From NCBI RefSeq assembly GCF_913773635.1, contig NZ_CAJYGQ010000004.1, forward strand, positions 19,159 through 83,158: 64,000 bases of DNA, written 5' to 3'. Under the pieces are notes generated by a model. That model did not search any database, was not told the origin of the DNA, and was given only the letters and a program-made list of their open reading frames with translations. This DNA is from an uncultured Mucilaginibacter sp. GTDB taxonomy: Bacteria > Bacteroidota > Bacteroidia > Sphingobacteriales > Sphingobacteriaceae. Every line of letters starts with the position of its first letter. The first letter of the stretch is position 1. A program made the translations under genes and the position numbers. Shown one piece after another: positions 1-6,988 of this stretch.

Positions 1-831
1 CCGGTATTTATCTGTGCCGATCCACAAAGAAAAGATGGCTTCCTGGTAATGTGCGAAGTACTATCTTCAGATGGTAAACCACACGAGTCAAATGGTCGTG
101 CTCTAATTGAAGATGACGATAACGATTTTTGGTTTGGATTTGAGCAGGAATATTTCCTTTGGGATCCTGAAACCAACAAACCATTAGGTTTTCCTGTAAA
201 TGGTTACCCAAGCCCTCAAGGTCCTTACTATTGCTCGGTAGGTGCTAACAATGCTTTCGGTCGCGAAATTGTTGAAGAACACTTAGACGTATGTTTAGAA
301 GCGGGCTTAAACGTTGAAGGTATCAACGCTGAGGTTGCTGCTGGTCAGTGGGAGTTCCAAATTTTCTCAAAAGGTGCTAAAGATGCTGGTGACCAAATTT
401 GGGTAGCTCGTTACTTATTAGAAAGAATTGGCGAAAGCTACGGTGTATCAATCAACTGGCACTGTAAACCATTAGGTAAGTTAGACTGGAATGGTTCAGG
501 TATGCATGCTAACTTCTCAAACACTGTACTGCGTACAGCTGCAAGCGAAGAGACCTACAAAAAAATCCTTGAGGCTTTCCGTCCGGTAGTAAAAGAACAC
601 ATTGAAGTTTACGGTGCTGACAATGAGCAACGTTTAACCGGTAAACATGAAACTGCTTCTATCCATGATTATAGCTATGGTGTATCTGACCGTGGTGCGT
701 CAATCCGTATCCCGTTATACACTGTGCAAAAAGGCTGGAGCGGTTACCTGGAAGATCGTCGTCCTAACTCGGCTGCCGATCCTTATAAAGTTGCTGCACG
801 TATTATTAAAACCGTTAAATCGGCTCTGTAA
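1..831 (+). CDS. glnA: Glutamine synthetase, GSII-like (3' part, start outside window)
   Basis: Ligates ammonia to glutamate using ATP, the main cytoplasmic nitrogen-assimilation step. The frame is open from base 1 (PVFICADPQRKDGFLVMCEV), so about 277 codons of the C-terminal part are present. The eukaryotic-like (type II) family is shown by GFEQEYFLW, then NNAFGREIVEEHLDVCLEAG and GINAEVAAGQWEFQ (where this type usually has NAEVMPGQWE), NGSGMHANFS and RGASIRIP. Family members are about 340 residues, so roughly 60 are missing upstream. An ATG at 49 is internal, not the start, because homology continues in front of it. Codon choice is more uniform than in the neighbours (frequent TTA, GTA, CGT), as expected for a highly expressed gene. 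A strong hairpin terminator follows. Identification is secure. Confidence 0.95.
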   Translation, partial: PVFICADPQRKDGFLVMCEVLSSDGKPHESNGRALIEDDDNDFWFGFEQEYFLWDPETNKPLGFPVNGYPSPQGPYYCSVGANNAFGREIVEEHLDVCLEAGLNVEGINAEVAAGQWEFQIFSKGAKDAGDQIWVARYLLERIGESYGVSINWHCKPLGKLDWNGSGMHANFSNTVLRTAASEETYKKILEAFRPVVKEHIEVYGADNEQRLTGKHETASIHDYSYGVSDRGASIRIPLYTVQKGWSGYLEDRRPNSAADPYKVAARIIKTVKSAL

Positions 832-855
832 TAAAAATTATTGTAAATTGAGACT

Positions 856-889
856 AAATCCCCCGGCAGCGAGTGTTCGGGGGATTTTT
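856..889 (+). terminator. Rho-independent terminator of glnA
   Basis: A 10-bp perfect stem (AAATCCCCCG pairing with CGGGGGATTT) with a 12-base loop runs into five T residues, 25 bases after the glnA stop codon. Confidence 0.9.
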
Positions 890-1040
890 CATTTTCGATC
901 TTATGCGATACATGGCTGTAAACAAAGGTCATCAAATCAAACTTTGCAGAGCATAACTACAATAGATTACTTTAGTCGTTAGCAGTATCAAGGAGCTATA
1001 ATTGCAGTTTGCGTTAGGGATAGAAGCGAAAAGCCGGAAT

Positions 1041-1104
1041 GAAGCGATAGCGAAATGAGGACTTGTAGTGCATAGCACGGGCCGTAGGCAACGCCCAAGT
1101 CGTT
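1041..1104. repeat. Structured intergenic element, possibly a dispersed repeat
   Basis: This GC-richer stretch sits in an AT-rich non-coding gap. GACTT (1060-1064) pairs with AAGTC (1097-1101). Inside lie two further hairpins, GTGC-ata-GCAC (1068-1078) and GGGC...GCCC (1079-1096), so the strand can fold as a three-way junction. I see no second copy in this window, so its repeat nature is a guess from its style. It could also be a small structured RNA. Confidence 0.35.
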
Positions 1105-1186
1105 AATACTATATCAAATGTTGCAATCGTTTTTACACCCAAACGCAGCATTATCACTCACATTTTCAGTAGTTTCTTACCGAATT

Positions 1187-1264
1187 CTATTTAATTGAAT
1201 TTAAATATACCATCTTAACTGCACACACTAAACTGCACGTGGTTACATCGCTCGGGTAGTGTAA
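1187..1264 (-). pseudogene. Remnant of a PAP2 phosphatase gene (C-terminal 25 codons)
   Basis: Read on the minus strand, these bases encode LHYPSDVTTCSLVCAVKMVYLNSIK and a stop. This lines up with the C-terminus of the intact PAP2 protein at 1845-2465 (LHYPSDVATGSLMGAGTAVYLN...). DNA similarity continues a few bases past the stop, to about 1171. Upstream of the Leu codon the frame hits a stop and similarity ends, just beyond the 3' end of the acetyltransferase gene. No start codon or catalytic PSGH region remains, so this is a non-functional fragment. It suggests that a tandem PAP2 copy once lay here and was deleted, or that the 3' end was duplicated. Confidence 0.75.
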
Positions 1265-1272
1265 TTCTCATT

Positions 1273-1791
1273 TTAAAGTTCTTTTCGCATCATAATATCG
1301 GTTTGTTCATCATCGCCCATTTTGAAAATGTGTTTATCGAAAGCTTCAAACCCATTTTTTTCGTAAAATTTGATAGCACGCAAGTTTTTTTCCCACACGC
1401 CCAGCCATACGTAAGTATTTGCTTGTTGCACTGCAGTATCTAAAGCTTTATTGAGAAGTAGCTGTCCAACTTTTTTGCCGAGATAAGCGCTTTTTACATA
1501 AATGCGTTCAATTTCAAGCGCGTTCGTGTCTTGTTCTTCCGTTTGGGCCAATGCTGTATTCAGTTTTAGGTAACCTAACGCAATGTTTTCATCCCAGGCA
1601 ATGTAAAATTGTGAGTTTTTGTTTTGGAGTTCGTTGGTTAATTTATCGTCATTAAAACTGGCTTCAACATATTGAGCCATATTTTCGTCCGAATTGCTTT
1701 CTGCAAATGTTTCAATAAAAGTTTCTCTACTAACTACTTGCAGCGCTTTTAAATTAGTAAAATCAGCTTTTCTAATATCGATATCATTCAT
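1273..1791 (-). CDS. GNAT family N-acetyltransferase (PaiA-like)
   Basis: A 172-residue cytoplasmic acetyltransferase using acetyl-CoA; the acceptor is unknown. The GNAT fold is indicated by ERIYVKSAYLGKKVGQLLL (about residues 95-113, the acetyl-CoA loop region), WLGVWEKN (129-136) and AIKFYEKNGF (139-148). The WLGVWE-N-AI-FY--GF pattern is typical of the PaiA-like polyamine/spermidine acetyltransferase branch, but substrate assignment from that alone is weak. It lies on the same strand as the PAP2 gene, 53 bases downstream of it, and may be cotranscribed with it. It is followed directly by the PAP2 remnant. Length and start are normal for the family. Confidence 0.85.
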   Translation of the reverse strand: MNDIDIRKADFTNLKALQVVSRETFIETFAESNSDENMAQYVEASFNDDKLTNELQNKNSQFYIAWDENIALGYLKLNTALAQTEEQDTNALEIERIYVKSAYLGKKVGQLLLNKALDTAVQQANTYVWLGVWEKNLRAIKFYEKNGFEAFDKHIFKMGDDEQTDIMMRKEL

Positions 1792-1844
1792 AAGTAAGGT
1801 AATTGTGGGCTTACTAATTGCGTACGCACTATGAAGCCTGTTAT

Positions 1845-2465
1845 TTACTGAACCCTATTTCTAATTGTATTTAAATATACGGCAGTACCTGCACCCATTA
1901 AACTCCCTGTGGCTACATCGCTTGGGTAGTGCAAGCCCAGGTACATACGCGAGTAAGCAACTGAACCGGCCCATAGTGCAGCAGGCGCAATCACATACCA
2001 TTTTGGGTATGCAATAGACAATGATGTTGCGGTACTTACGGCTGATGATGAGTGTCCGGATGGGAAGGAATAATCGCCGGCAATGTAAACAGGTATAATC
2101 CTGTAATTCCCTCTGAATGGACGCGGACGTTTCAATAGCTTTTTGATTAGCAAAACGGCGCCGTATGATAGTACAGAGCTGCTTGCTACGTAAGCCGCGT
2201 TTTGCCTCATTTCCTTATTTCCACTTATAGCTCCTCCAATGAGTAAACTGGCTGGTACCAAGGCATTGCCGTACAAGTTGGTCTTCGACATGAAGTAGTA
2301 AAAGTCGGTACGCGGAGGAGTACGGTTTTCAGACAGGTTGACCATAATATCAGTATCAATTTGCCGCAAAAGCGTAGGTTGAGATAGCTGTGCACTTGCC
2401 GAAAAACAAGTTGCCAGTGCCGTTGCAAAGAATAAAATATATTTACCGAAATTTAGTTTGTTCAT
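1845..2465 (-). CDS. PAP2 superfamily phosphatase, exported
   Basis: A 206-residue phosphatidic-acid-phosphatase type 2 enzyme, expected to dephosphorylate lipid phosphates or undecaprenyl pyrophosphate at the membrane or in the periplasm. An N-terminal signal sequence ends near CFSASAQ (residue 26). All three catalytic motifs are present: KKLLKRPRP (108-116), PSGHSSS (135-141) and SRMYLGLHYPSD (172-183, with the catalytic His and Asp). It resembles the paralogue at 11213-11869 closely, both sharing AYPKWYVIAP, and also the degenerate fragment at 1187-1264. Without many membrane helices it may act as a soluble periplasmic phosphatase. Substrate is not predictable from sequence. Confidence 0.9.
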   Translation of the reverse strand: MNKLNFGKYILFFATALATCFSASAQLSQPTLLRQIDTDIMVNLSENRTPPRTDFYYFMSKTNLYGNALVPASLLIGGAISGNKEMRQNAAYVASSSVLSYGAVLLIKKLLKRPRPFRGNYRIIPVYIAGDYSFPSGHSSSAVSTATSLSIAYPKWYVIAPAALWAGSVAYSRMYLGLHYPSDVATGSLMGAGTAVYLNTIRNRVQ

Positions 2466-2676
2466 TATAAGTGAGATGATAAGCGTTGCGGTAAAAAAGG
2501 CGTTAACACTGCGATGAATTATAAGCGCATACAGTTAACTAAACGCTAACATAGGCATACTGTTGCACAAATAAAATCGTAATTTATTACCTTTAACAAG
2601 CGTTTGTTTTTACAAGCATAACAATCTAAAAACCATATAGCCAAAAAAGTTATTATACAGCAGTTCAACTTCACAA

Positions 2677-3984
2677 ATGGCAACCATAAATTCATCTATC
2701 AATTACCAGCAGCTGCTTGAAGATATTAAACAGCAGGTTACTAAGTACTTCAAACTTCGTAACAACGAAGATTTGCTTTACCATAATCGTACCCATACCG
2801 AAAACGTAGTTAACGCCGCTATACAATTAGCAAATCATTACCAGTTAAATGATCATGACTTTTTTGTAGTAACTGCAGCTGCATGGTTTCATGATGTGGG
2901 TTACATGGAAGATAAAAACAACCATGAAGAGCATAGTGCGCGCCAGGCTGAAGATTTTTTAAAGGCTCACTACGTTGACGATAGTACCATTAGCGAAGTA
3001 AAAGGCTGCATAATGGCTACAAAGATGCCGCAAAAGCCGGAAGGTTTATTGCAAAGTATTATTTGTGACGCTGATGTATTTCATTTGGGTACGGCCACCT
3101 TTAATGACAATAACAAGCAAATGCGTAAGGAGTGCAAGCTGGCATTTAACTATGATTACAGTAAGCAGGAGTGGAGAGAAAAAACCATAAGATTTATGGA
3201 AATGCATCACTACCATACTGATTATGCAAAATTGCTGCTTGATGATCAAAAAGCTAAAAACCTGCAGGAGCTTAAGGCAAAGGTTGAGGCCTGGGATCAA
3301 AAAAATAAGCTACAGCCACCTGTAACCAAGGTAACCGAGACAACAACAGTAACCGAAACAGAACACTCACAACTGTTTTTTACGCCAAGCGAATCGGCCA
3401 AGCCAACTGAGGTATACACCGAAAAAAATGTAAAAAAGAAAGACAAGCCCGAAAAAGGTATTGAAACCATGTTCAGGGTAAGTTCCAGCAATCATCAAAG
3501 GTTGAGTGATATGGCCGATAATAAGGCACACATCATGATTACCGTTAATTCCATCATCCTTTCTGCAATCATCAGTTTGCTGCTTCGCCGGCTTGAAGAT
3601 TATAGCTATCTTATTATTCCAACGTTTATCATATTGATGGTAAGTTTAACCACTATGATATTCGCCATTTTAGCTACGCGTCCGTCCATTCCTGAAGGCC
3701 GCTTTACGGCACAGGATGTTGATGACAAAAAGGTAAACCTGCTGTTTTTTGGCAACTTTTACCGTATGAATTTGCAGGAATATATTGCAGGCATGCGCAA
3801 TGTAATGGCCGACAGGGAGTTTTTATACGGCAGCTTAATTATTGATGTGTATTCGCAAGGTGTGGTTTTAGGTCGTAAATATCGTTTGCTGCGCATCTCT
3901 TATAACATTTTCATGTTCGGGCTTATTGCATCGGTTTTAGCATTCATTATTGCATCAGCTATAAACGGTAACGGTAAGCACTAA
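2677..3984 (+). CDS. HD-domain hydrolase fused to a Pycsar-effector-like (PycTM, DUF5706) membrane domain
   Basis: A 435-residue two-part protein. Residues 1-200 form an HD phosphohydrolase with H40 (HNRTHTENVV), H72-D73 (WFHDVGY), H86 (EEHSARQ) and D131/D133 (CDADVFHLG), the metal-binding set of enzymes that cleave nucleotides or cyclic nucleotides. A charged linker follows (about 205-262). From about 263 the C-terminus has the hallmark LSDMADNKAHIMITVNSIILS and then a second helix, a LLFFGNFYRM segment and a final helix, matching the PycTM/DUF5706 domain of Pycsar anti-phage effectors. Family knowledge: PycTM proteins are activated by cyclic pyrimidine nucleotides and disrupt the membrane. 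Here no obvious cyclase gene adjoins. It is 5 bases upstream of ppk1, so the two are almost certainly cotranscribed. Domain calls are good; the biological role is inferred. Confidence 0.88.
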   Translation: MATINSSINYQQLLEDIKQQVTKYFKLRNNEDLLYHNRTHTENVVNAAIQLANHYQLNDHDFFVVTAAAWFHDVGYMEDKNNHEEHSARQAEDFLKAHYVDDSTISEVKGCIMATKMPQKPEGLLQSIICDADVFHLGTATFNDNNKQMRKECKLAFNYDYSKQEWREKTIRFMEMHHYHTDYAKLLLDDQKAKNLQELKAKVEAWDQKNKLQPPVTKVTETTTVTETEHSQLFFTPSESAKPTEVYTEKNVKKKDKPEKGIETMFRVSSSNHQRLSDMADNKAHIMITVNSIILSAIISLLLRRLEDYSYLIIPTFIILMVSLTTMIFAILATRPSIPEGRFTAQDVDDKKVNLLFFGNFYRMNLQEYIAGMRNVMADREFLYGSLIIDVYSQGVVLGRKYRLLRISYNIFMFGLIASVLAFIIASAINGNGKH

Positions 3985-3989
3985 ATAAT

Positions 3990-6014
3990 ATGTATAGCTA
4001 TTTCAATCGTGATCTTAGCTGGCTTTCTTTTAACGAGCGTGTTTTGCAGGAAGCCGGTAGAGAAAGTTTGCCTTTGCTTGAACGGGTAAATTTTTTATCA
4101 ATTTATTCGTCAAACCTCGATGAATTTTACCGGGTGCGCATGCCTGTACTGGCGGCGTTGCATAAAATAAGTAAGCGCAAGGGTACCGAAATTGATGCTG
4201 AGATTGAAAATGAAGAATATTTGCAAGCTCGCGAGCAGATACAGCAGCAGCAGGAACTTTACGGAAAAATCTTAACTCAGGACATACTTCCGCAGTTGAA
4301 AAACGAAGGTGTTGATGTTATATACAACTGCGATTTACCCGATTTTATAAAGCAGCCCGTTACCGATTACTTTTTAAGCCAGGTAATGGCATTTTTGCAG
4401 CCGCTTACCATTACCGAAACTACTACCTTCTTTCCTGAAAATAATAAGCTGTATTTTTTAATAAGTTTGGGCCAGGATGATGAGTTGGTGGTATTGAATA
4501 TTCCGTCGGATGATTTGCCTCGTTTTTATAAGGTAGAGTACAACGGCAGGCAATACATTATATTTTTAGATGATGTAATAAGGTATAATCTTGATAAAGT
4601 ATTTACTCAACAAGTAAACGGTTGCTACAGTTTTAAGGTGACACGCGATGCGGAGTACGACCTTAAAGACGAGTACAACGAGGATATGGCAGATGCGTTG
4701 GAGAAGCAGCTTAAAAAACGTGATTATGGTTTGGCTACACGTTTTTTGCATGAGCCTGGACTGCCGTTACGCACCTTGCATCAAATAAGCAGACTGCTGG
4801 GCATACGTGAAGGCAGTTTAATGCAAGGCGGACGATATCATAATCTTAAAGATCTTGCATCGTTACCTGCTGAAGGGGCGGAATTAAAAATAAAGCGCTG
4901 GCCGGCATTGCGCATGAATGAAATGTCGAACGCGCCGTCGCTTTTAAACACCATTGGCAACAAGGACTTTTTGCTTAATACGCCGTACCAAAGTTATGAT
5001 ATGGTGTTGCGTTTTTTCAATGAAGCTGCCATACGTGCAGAAGTAGAAGAAATTTATGTTTCGTTGTACCGTGTAGCTAGTGATTCTAAAATAGTAAATG
5101 CACTCATCAGCGCAGCCAAAAACGGGAAAAAGGTAAACGTACTGGTTGAACTAAAAGCGCGCTTTGATGAGGCCAATAACATCAAATGGGCTAAAAAACT
5201 TAAAGCAGCCGGTGCAAAAATAATATATAGTGTAACGGCGCTTAAAGTGCACGCCAAAATAGCTTTGGTTAAACTGCGTGCAGGCGAGCGTATGCAATAC
5301 AGAGGATTGCTGGCTACAGGTAATTTTAACGAAAATACTGCCCGTTTCTATACCGATCATATTTTGTTTACGGGTAACCATGATTTGCTGCGCGAAATGG
5401 AACTTGTATTCATCTTCCTTGCAAAAAAGCAAAAACCGACCGATACAGATGTAATGCCCTTCGAGCATTTACTAGTTGCCCAGTTTAACCTGCAGGAACG
5501 TTTTTTGGAATTGATAGATGCCGAAATTGAGAACAAGCGGCAGGGGAAAGAGGCGTTCATTACCATTAAGATGAATAACCTTGAAGAAGAAGTGCTTATT
5601 AGTAAATTGTACGAAGCCTCAAATGCAGGTGTTAAAGTGCAGCTTATAGTGCGAAGCATTTGCAGGCTTATTCCGGGTATTAACGGGCAAAGTGAAAACA
5701 TAACCATAACCCGTATTGTTGACCGTTACCTTGAACATGGCCGCATATTTATTTTTTGTAATAACGGCATTACCAGCGTTTACATGGGATCGGCAGATTG
5801 GATGAACCGCAATATTTATCATCGTATTGAGGTTTGCTTTCCTATTAAAAATGAGGAGATGAAGAATCAGGTTATTGACATGATCAATTTTCAACTAAAG
5901 GATAACATGCAGGCAGTTCATTTAGGCACACAATTAAACAACATACCTGTTAAACAAAACGGAGAAGAAGCTGTAAGCTCGCAGCAAATGATTTACAATC
6001 TGCTGCACCAATAA
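3990..6014 (+). CDS. ppk1: Polyphosphate kinase 1
   Basis: Transfers the gamma phosphate of ATP to a growing polyphosphate chain (reversible), a membrane-associated enzyme of stress and phosphate storage. The protein has 674 residues, normal for PPK1. The N-terminus is typical (YFNRDLSWLSFNERVL, NLDEFYRVR). The catalytic histidine lies in KVHAKIALV (H421) and the second conserved histidine in YLEHGRI (H583), followed by the diagnostic YMGSADWMNRN. It starts 5 bases after the HD-PycTM gene and ends 32 bases before the next lipoprotein start, so it sits inside a tight operon. The linkage of ppk1 to a PycTM-type membrane effector is the interesting part. Confidence 0.96.
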   Translation: MYSYFNRDLSWLSFNERVLQEAGRESLPLLERVNFLSIYSSNLDEFYRVRMPVLAALHKISKRKGTEIDAEIENEEYLQAREQIQQQQELYGKILTQDILPQLKNEGVDVIYNCDLPDFIKQPVTDYFLSQVMAFLQPLTITETTTFFPENNKLYFLISLGQDDELVVLNIPSDDLPRFYKVEYNGRQYIIFLDDVIRYNLDKVFTQQVNGCYSFKVTRDAEYDLKDEYNEDMADALEKQLKKRDYGLATRFLHEPGLPLRTLHQISRLLGIREGSLMQGGRYHNLKDLASLPAEGAELKIKRWPALRMNEMSNAPSLLNTIGNKDFLLNTPYQSYDMVLRFFNEAAIRAEVEEIYVSLYRVASDSKIVNALISAAKNGKKVNVLVELKARFDEANNIKWAKKLKAAGAKIIYSVTALKVHAKIALVKLRAGERMQYRGLLATGNFNENTARFYTDHILFTGNHDLLREMELVFIFLAKKQKPTDTDVMPFEHLLVAQFNLQERFLELIDAEIENKRQGKEAFITIKMNNLEEEVLISKLYEASNAGVKVQLIVRSICRLIPGINGQSENITITRIVDRYLEHGRIFIFCNNGITSVYMGSADWMNRNIYHRIEVCFPIKNEEMKNQVIDMINFQLKDNMQAVHLGTQLNNIPVKQNGEEAVSSQQMIYNLLHQ

Positions 6015-6046
6015 ACCAAGTGAAGCAACTAAAAGCAGTTTTTGAA

Positions 6047-6913
6047 ATGAAGAATTATACAGCCATTGGCTTGCTGGCCCTATTTATATTAATGAATTTT
6101 TCGTGCGCACAAAGTCAGCAAACAAAATATAACAGTCCGAAGGGTTATGACCTAAATAAGCCCGTGAAATATAAAATGCCCGACGATTTGCTTGAAATTT
6201 CGGGAATTACTTTTAGCAAAGGAAATGCTGACAGGTTTTATGCCATTCAAGATGAAGATGGTAAGCTGTTTTACGGCAAACTTGGCGATACCCGCGTAAG
6301 CCACACGAAGTTTGGCAAGCATGGCGATTATGAAGACGTAGCTATAATGGGCGATAAGGTGATAGTGCTTAAAAGTAACGGTAAGTTATATACGTTCCCT
6401 ATGGCCGAAATTGATGAGCAGGAGCTTACTCATGTACAGGAACTGGTTGATTTACTGCCGGGCGGCGAATACGAGAGTATGTATGCAGATGAAAGTGCAA
6501 AAAAGCTTTATGTGCTATGCAAAAACTGTGATGATGAGCGTACCACAAAAAGCAGTACTGGATATGTGTTTAATGTACAGCCAAGCGGCGTAATTGAGCC
6601 TGCAGGTAATTTTAAAATTGAAGTAAAGCAAATTACAAAGCTTATTAAAGATAATAAGATCAAATTCCGTCCATCGGCAATGGCACGCAACCCGATTGAT
6701 AAAAACTGGTACATTGTTTCGGCGGTTAATGGCTTACTTGTAGTTGCCGATGCATCTTTTAAAGTAACGGCTGCTTATCCACTTGAACACAAAAACTTTT
6801 TGCAACCCGAAGGCCTGGCCTTTGATTCAAAAGGCAACATGTATATATCAAACGAAGGCGACGAATTTAGCAGAGGTAGCGTATTAAAATTTAATTATTC
6901 GGGAGCCAAGTAA
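6047..6913 (+). CDS. SdiA-regulated-type (YjiK-like) beta-propeller lipoprotein
   Basis: A predicted exported protein of 288 residues. A GTG at 6020 would extend it by nine codons, but the ATG at 6047 puts a clean signal peptide at the N-terminus (MKNYTAIGLLALFILMNFSC), ending in a cysteine that may be lipidated. The body contains LEISGITFS, YAIQDEDGKLFYGKL, GDYEDVAI and a late QPEGLAFDSKGNMYISNEGD, the spaced blade motifs of the SdiA-regulated/YjiK family, a calcium-type beta-propeller fold of unknown function. It follows ppk1 closely and precedes the GAF-like gene, so it is probably an operon member that acts at the cell envelope. Function cannot be assigned further. Confidence 0.75.
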   Translation: MKNYTAIGLLALFILMNFSCAQSQQTKYNSPKGYDLNKPVKYKMPDDLLEISGITFSKGNADRFYAIQDEDGKLFYGKLGDTRVSHTKFGKHGDYEDVAIMGDKVIVLKSNGKLYTFPMAEIDEQELTHVQELVDLLPGGEYESMYADESAKKLYVLCKNCDDERTTKSSTGYVFNVQPSGVIEPAGNFKIEVKQITKLIKDNKIKFRPSAMARNPIDKNWYIVSAVNGLLVVADASFKVTAAYPLEHKNFLQPEGLAFDSKGNMYISNEGDEFSRGSVLKFNYSGAK

Positions 6914-6988
6914 AAAGTAATTACGTAATTAATAATGCAATCAATTTTATAGTTGAATTGGTTGTATAAGTTAATTACCAAAGGGTAT

